Shown: in pieces, positions 24,124 through 28,136 of the stretch
How positions within the stretch are numbered: position 1 is the first letter of the stretch
Layout of the letters: each line of letters opens with the position of its first letter
Assembly (NCBI GenBank): GCA_002483765.1
Contig: DLIO01000139.1
Location: forward strand, 18,100-46,235
Length of the DNA stretch: 28,136 nucleotides
Direction of reading: 5' to 3'
DNA from: Lentisphaeria bacterium UBA7640
GTDB taxonomy: Bacteria > Verrucomicrobiota > Lentisphaeria > Victivallales > Victivallaceae
The notes under the pieces: generated by a model
The model's database searches: none
Told to the model about the DNA's origin: nothing
Seen by the model: the letters and a program-made list of their open reading frames with translations, nothing else
Position numbers and translations under genes: made by a program

Positions 24124-25299
24124 ATGAGTAATCAGACTAACGTTGTAATTATCGGCGGTGGCGCAGCAGCAGTTTCTGCAGCCAAAGCTTTGCGAGCAGG
24201 TGATCCGGAGCTAAAAATAGATATTTATACCAAAGAGAGTATACCTCCTTATTTTCGTCCTTCATTGACATTTGGCGTGATGTCAACGCCTCCAGAACCG
24301 CGTTTAATCAGCAAACCTGAATTCTATGTTTCTTCTAATATTGGATTGCATCTGAATATGAATGCGATAGCAATTGATCGCGAAGCAAAAACCGTGACCT
24401 TCGCAGATGATTCCAAGATCAGTTATACTTATTTGTTAATAGCTACCGGAACACATCGTGTTATCCCTAAAATTCCAGGCGTTAAGTTGCCAGAGGTTAT
24501 ATCGCTGTGCGATCATAGAGATCTTAAAGCATTACTGGAACTTTTAAAGGTTCGTCGTAACATTGTGGTCATTGGCACTGGCGTATTAGGATTGGAATTG
24601 GCGAGTGTACTGTTGCAAGTGAAGCATCATGTGACCGTCGTTGGGGCTTCAGGATTACTGAAAAATCAGCTCAATGCTGCTGGACGCGCTTTCTACGAAG
24701 AGATTATTAAAAAAGTTCCCGATTTTGAAGTTGTTACTGGCTCTGCGGTTAAAGAAATTTGCGGTGCGGGTCGTGTTGAAGGCGTCAATTTAATTGACGG
24801 TCGACATCTCGAATGTGATTTAGTAATTATTTCCGCAGGTGCGACGTCCAATGTAGATTTAGCGCAGCAATGCGGATTGGAGTATGATAAAGGTATTGCT
24901 ATTGACAATCAGATGCGTACGAGCGATCCAGCGATCTTCGCTGCTGGGGATTGTGCTGAAGTCGCCTGCCAAACCTTTGGTTTGTGGGAACCCGCATTGG
25001 CTCAAGGCAAAGTTGCCGCCAGTGCTATCCTAGGAAAACCGGAGATATTCCATTGTAAATGTTACGGTGGTTTCCTCAATGCATTCGGCACTAAGCTCTA
25101 CTCCATTGGCTTTGTTGATGGTGATGACAGTGTGGAAATGCGTGATGACGCAAATAAAAATTATAGCCAAATATTTTTCGGTGGCGATAGCGTTGTCGGT
25201 GGTTTCATGATTGGCGATACTAATAAAATGATGGCGTTGACCAAAGCCGTTAACGAACAATATACCAAAGCGCAGGCTAAAGAACAGGGTTTGTTCTAG
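24124..25299 (+). CDS. FAD/NAD(P)-dependent oxidoreductase (rubredoxin-reductase-like), copy 1
   Basis: This is a 391-residue two-dinucleotide-domain flavoprotein. The FAD site is VVIIGGGAAAVSAAKALR (7-24), the NAD(P)H site is IVVIGTGVLGLELA (147-160), and the second FAD motif is IFAAGDCAEV (271-280). No redox CxxxxC or CxxC disulfide is present, so it is of the NADH:rubredoxin reductase, ferredoxin reductase or NirB-N type, passing electrons to a protein partner. No rubredoxin gene is in view. A strong AAGGAG lies before the ATG. It is divergent from the radical SAM fusion and followed 94 nt later by a second, closely similar gene. Confidence 0.87.
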   Translation: MSNQTNVVIIGGGAAAVSAAKALRAGDPELKIDIYTKESIPPYFRPSLTFGVMSTPPEPRLISKPEFYVSSNIGLHLNMNAIAIDREAKTVTFADDSKISYTYLLIATGTHRVIPKIPGVKLPEVISLCDHRDLKALLELLKVRRNIVVIGTGVLGLELASVLLQVKHHVTVVGASGLLKNQLNAAGRAFYEEIIKKVPDFEVVTGSAVKEICGAGRVEGVNLIDGRHLECDLVIISAGATSNVDLAQQCGLEYDKGIAIDNQMRTSDPAIFAAGDCAEVACQTFGLWEPALAQGKVAASAILGKPEIFHCKCYGGFLNAFGTKLYSIGFVDGDDSVEMRDDANKNYSQIFFGGDSVVGGFMIGDTNKMMALTKAVNEQYTKAQAKEQGLF

Positions 25300-25393
25300 C
25301 CCAATACATAAGCGCATTTAACCACAGATAAAGCAACAACATCGACTTCAAATGGGTAAAAGTATTTGCGGTTAAATATATAAGGATTGAAGT

Positions 25394-26572
25394 ATGAGTA
25401 ATCAGGATAATGTGGTAATCATCGGCTCTGGTGCCGCTGCGGTTTCTGCAGCCAAGGCATTGCGAGCCGGCGATGCGGCACTACAAATCGATATCTATTC
25501 AGACGAACAAGTTGCGCCCTATTTTCGGCCTTCGCTGACTTTGGCGCTGACTTCAAATCCTCCAGAACCGCGACCAATGAATAAACCTGAATTCTATGTC
25601 AATGCCAATATCGGATTACATCTTGGAATGCTCGCGGTCAAAATTGATCGCGAAGCTCAACTAGTTGTTTTTTCTGATGACTCAAAAGTCGCTTATGGGC
25701 GGCTTCTGATTGCGGTTGGTGCACATTGTTATATTCCGCAAATTCCTGGAATTGGATTACCGGAGGCGATGTCGTTACGCAATCACAAAGATCTCAGACG
25801 GTTACAGGGATTTTTAGAAATACCACGCAATATTCTGGTTATTGGCGCTGGTATGTTGGGGTTAGAATTAGCGGCAAAACTGTTAGAATTAAATCATCGG
25901 GTAACGATGGTCGAATGTGCTCCAGGGTTGTTGCATAAACAACTGAGTGCGACTGGTGGTGATTTTTATGAAGAGCTGATTAAAGATGTTGTTAATATGA
26001 AAATCGTTACAGGTTCAGCAGTTAAAGAGATTTGTGGTTCTGATCACGTTGAAGGCGTGAACTTAGCTGACGGCCGCCATTTTGAATGCGATTTAGTGAT
26101 CATCTCCACTGGGGTGATCTCCAATGCTGATTTGGCCAAACAATGTGGGCTGGAAAGTCGTCATGGAATTGTTGTCGATCATCTGTTGCGCACCGTCGAT
26201 CCAGCGATCTTTGCCGCTGGTGACTGCGCTGAAGTCGAGTGTCGAAACTTCGGTTTATGGGAACCCGCGTTAGCTCAAGGCAAAGCCGCCGCTGGCACGA
26301 TCCTCGGCGAATCTGATGGTTTTCAATGCAAAAGTTACGGCGCTTTCCTCAATGCGTTTGGTACCAAGGTTTATTCTATCGGTCAGGTCGACGGTGATGA
26401 TTATTCTGAAGTGCGCGATGACGAAAAAAAGGACTTCCGTAAAATATTTTTCGGTGGTGGCAACGTCATCGGTGGTTTTATGATTGGTGATACCTCCAAA
26501 ATGCTGCAATTAAGTCACGCAGTCAACGAGCAATACAACAAAACCCAAGCCGCCGAAGCCGGCTTGCTCTAG
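25394..26572 (+). CDS. FAD/NAD(P)-dependent oxidoreductase, copy 2 (tandem paralogue)
   Basis: This is a 392-residue protein that aligns along its whole length with the gene just upstream, starting MSNQDNVVIIGSGAAAVSAA against MSNQTNVVIIGGGAAAVSAA. It keeps the same NAD(P) (ILVIGAGMLGLELA) and FAD (IFAAGDCAEV) motifs. The pair clearly arose by tandem duplication, and differences are spread evenly, so neither looks decayed. It shares the partner-protein role inferred for the family. There is AGGATTGAAGT before the ATG and no terminator between the copies, so co-transcription is likely. No hairpin terminator is seen after the stop, where a composite repeat begins. Confidence 0.87.
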   Translation: MSNQDNVVIIGSGAAAVSAAKALRAGDAALQIDIYSDEQVAPYFRPSLTLALTSNPPEPRPMNKPEFYVNANIGLHLGMLAVKIDREAQLVVFSDDSKVAYGRLLIAVGAHCYIPQIPGIGLPEAMSLRNHKDLRRLQGFLEIPRNILVIGAGMLGLELAAKLLELNHRVTMVECAPGLLHKQLSATGGDFYEELIKDVVNMKIVTGSAVKEICGSDHVEGVNLADGRHFECDLVIISTGVISNADLAKQCGLESRHGIVVDHLLRTVDPAIFAAGDCAEVECRNFGLWEPALAQGKAAAGTILGESDGFQCKSYGAFLNAFGTKVYSIGQVDGDDYSEVRDDEKKDFRKIFFGGGNVIGGFMIGDTSKMLQLSHAVNEQYNKTQAAEAGLL

Positions 26573-26584
26573 AGCGTTGAAGAG

Positions 26585-26905
26585 GGGAATCCAACCACGA
26601 AAAACACGAGAAACACAGGGGAAGTTTTAAGTATTGGGAAGGGATTTTTTGTCCACGAATTTCACTAATGTTCACGAATAGGGGAAGTGTTTTTCCTGGG
26701 AACGCGTAACCCCATCTCCGGCTTTGTATTTCCATGAAGTTCTGACTAAAATAATCGTAGAAAGTGATTGCTTAATTAGCGCGCGAATTCAAGATGGCAC
26801 TTACATCATTCTTTTCTCTGAGTCTCAGTGTCTCTGTGTTAAATTCCTCTTTCCCTATCTCTTTTTTTCGTGGTTTTCGTATTTTTCGTGGTTAAAATTT
26901 CCTCC
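26585..26905. repeat. Composite intergenic repeat with shortened palindrome (copy E, 26774-26789)
   Basis: In order it contains: CCACGAAAAACACGAG-type repeats (26595 on); GTCCACGAATTTCACTAATG and TTCACGAATAGGGG (26651-26684); TGGGAACGCGTAACCCCATC (26698-26717); a 16-nt palindrome AATTAGCGCGCGAATT, which is the 31-nt repeat with its centre deleted; AAGATGGCACTTACATCATT; and CTCTGAGTCTCAGTGTCTCT. The same order and orientation recur at 27790-28136. No gene is seen in 26573-26910. Confidence 0.75.
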
Positions 26906-26910
26906 TCAAC

Positions 26911-27633
26911 TCAGATACGTGGGTGTAAGCGTTTTTGGTGATGATCGCGGATTGCCCATTGGGCATTGGGTGATGTGACATCGACGAAAGTCCCAATGGT
27001 CGGTAGACCGTAAATTCGAGATTCTTTGACTAGTTTCGGAAAAAGATCATCTTCTAACGAGCAAGGAATATCCTGTGGCAAACTTTGTAGTAAGGATTTT
27101 TTCAGCATATAAATTCCAGCATTAACTAAGCCTGGATCGCGAAATTTGTTTTTTCCCTCGAACTTATAGATTAGATTATCATCGTAAAATAAAACTCTAC
27201 CGAGATTTTCTACATTTTCCACGTTCGCCAACAACATTCCGGCGTCGGCTTGAGGGATGCCTTGGAACCAATTGACAAAACTGGAGATGTCGCAGGCAAT
27301 GTAGGCATCGCCGTTCAGTACCAACAGTTCTTCATTATCCAGCAGCGGCATTGCGCGAACCAGCGCTCCGCCAGTGCCGCACGGTTCTTTTTCGCGTGAA
27401 TAAATGATTTCGGCGCCGTGATATTCATCCCCAAACTTATTTTTGACAATATCAGCTGTGCCGTCACATGCACAAATTACGATTTTAGTAATCCCAGTTT
27501 TGATGATTTGAATCGCTAGGTAGTCAAAAAGAGTTTTTCCTGAGAACTTAACAAAGAGCGGTGGCGGTGTGCCGTCAGGTAGATCGCCGCCTGCGAGTAT
27601 AACTGCTGTAATTTTTCCATTTTGGTCTTTCAT
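26911..27633 (-). CDS. Sugar-phosphate nucleotidyltransferase-like protein (HddC/RfbA-type fold)
   Basis: This is a 240-residue protein with the NTP-transferase fold: ITAVILAGGD at the start, YSREKEPCGTGGAL (78-91) and the metal-binding LVLNGDAYIA with D109. The YSxEKEPxGTGGAL and NGD phrases are closest to HddC, the guanylyltransferase that makes GDP-D-glycero-alpha-D-manno-heptose, and to glucose-1-phosphate thymidylyltransferases. The usual GxGTRLxPL loop after LAGG is replaced by DLPDGTPPPLFVKF, so the triphosphate-binding residues are altered and catalysis is uncertain. GGAGG lies 6 nt upstream of ATG. It stands alone between two direct composite repeats, with no heptose or LPS genes in view. 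Confidence 0.75.
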   Translation of the reverse strand: MKDQNGKITAVILAGGDLPDGTPPPLFVKFSGKTLFDYLAIQIIKTGITKIVICACDGTADIVKNKFGDEYHGAEIIYSREKEPCGTGGALVRAMPLLDNEELLVLNGDAYIACDISSFVNWFQGIPQADAGMLLANVENVENLGRVLFYDDNLIYKFEGKNKFRDPGLVNAGIYMLKKSLLQSLPQDIPCSLEDDLFPKLVKESRIYGLPTIGTFVDVTSPNAQWAIRDHHQKRLHPRI

Positions 27634-27791
27634 GAATGCCTCCGTTAGTGAGTTTGCTGATGATTATCGTTGCATACATGTTATGGCATCAACGGTTCAA
27701 AAACTAAAAATATAACTTACAATAATAACGCAAAGTTTTTATTATGCAAGTTTCGGCGTGGATTTTTAGGGAAAGAATCTGGAGGAAGAAT

Positions 27792-27949
27792 TTAGGAGGG
27801 GATTGTTGTCCACGAATGACACGAATGGTCACGAATGGGAAAAGAAAAAGTATTTATTCGTGAAAATTTGTGAAATTAGTGGATAGAAAAAGAATTAGGA
27901 AGGGGATTGTTGTCCACGAATGACACGAATGGTCACAAATGGGAAAAGG
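27792..27949. repeat. Two tandem copies of a CCACGAATGACACGAATGG repeat
   Basis: GGGGATTGTTGTCCACGAAT with its continuation to about 27844 recurs from about 27895 to 27949 with very few changes. Between them, 27855-27883 (TTCGTGAAAATTTGTGAAAT) is an inverted relative, so the units can fold back on each other. Related phrases lie at 14242-14274 (inverted) and 26651-26680. Confidence 0.8.
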
Positions 27950-28032
27950 TTTTTTCTGGGAGCGCGGAGCCCCAGCTCCGGCTTTATATTCCTATGGAAC
28001 TATGACTGAAATAATTGTGTAAAATTATTTTT

Positions 28033-28136
28033 TAATTCACGCGCGCATAATGCGCGCGCGAATTAAAGATGGCACTTATATCATTTTTTTCTCTGAGTCT
28101 CCGTGCCTCTGTGTTAACTCTCCAACTCTCCAACTC
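28033..28136. repeat. Composite intergenic repeat, inverted copy of 14118-14221, with palindrome copy D
   Basis: Palindrome copy D is at 28034-28064 (arms AATTCACGCGCGCAT and ATGCGCGCGCGAATT around A, one mismatch). It is followed by AAAGATGGCACTTATATCAT, CTCTGAGTCTCCGTGCCTCT and GTTAACTCTCCAACTCTCCA. This is the reverse complement of the 104-nt segment at 14118-14221 with scattered substitutions, and the match reaches the window end. A small hairpin GGAGC-CCCA-GCTCC lies upstream at 27966-27979. No gene is seen in 27634-28136. Confidence 0.85.

Noticed and set aside
9320..28064. CRISPR array made of the GC palindromes
   Set aside because: Copies are kilobases apart with no regular short spacers and no cas genes in the window.
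27634..28136. tRNA or other structured RNA gene in the right-end gene-free region
   Set aside because: Foldable phrases there are explained by the dispersed repeats, and no T-arm or acceptor-stem pattern was found.

Overview
The window looks like a piece of chromosome from an anaerobic, Gram-negative bacterium. An oxygen-independent ribonucleotide reductase supports anaerobic growth. Secreted CsgG-family proteins and a SurA-like periplasmic protein point to an outer membrane. The short dispersed repeats (CCACGAA..CACGAA, CTCTGAGTCTCCGTG and GGGAGCGCGGAGC types) remind me of Lentisphaerota/Kiritimatiellota and other PVC genomes, but this placement is inference from style, not from a marker gene.

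Layout: (1) 104-9273, plus strand: a tight operon of an ECF sigma factor, a one-TM protein in the anti-sigma position, and five exported proteins. Three of the five carry CsgG-like modules and two end in propeller-like domains. Most junctions overlap by ATGA. (2) 9550-10329, minus: an amidohydrolase. (3) 10905-14065, plus: anaerobic ribonucleotide reductase, in which the NrdD body and its glycyl-radical tail lie in two separate ORFs, followed by a terminator and the activase NrdG. A pair of probable NrdR boxes lies upstream. (4) 14376-22076, minus: a ten-gene arsenic operon: ArsR, an ArsP-like permease, a second DUF318 permease, an ArsE/ArsF-like fusion, an ArsG-like permease, ArsC, ACR3, a SurA-like protein, a CMD-family protein and a Cys-rich ferredoxin. 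It should handle arsenate, arsenite and probably aromatic or methyl arsenicals. Base composition switches inside the first permease gene, and a fossil 3' end of a second arsG-like gene lies at the far end, so most of the operon looks imported into an older native ars locus. (5) 22346-24016, minus: a radical SAM and methyltransferase fusion, probably for tRNA wobble uridine modification. (6) 24124-26572, plus: two tandem FAD/NAD(P) oxidoreductases. (7) 26911-27633, minus: a sugar-phosphate nucleotidyltransferase-like gene between two direct copies of a composite intergenic repeat.

A GC-rich, near-perfect 31-nt palindrome (centre GCGCAT-A-ATGCGC) occurs four times, plus one shortened copy, always between genes. 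Around several copies it sits within longer composite repeats.

The points most worth following are the split NrdD with a direct repeat at the break, the mosaic arsenic island whose proteins repeatedly end in cysteine clusters, and the sigma-factor/CsgG-module operon with visible module shuffling.
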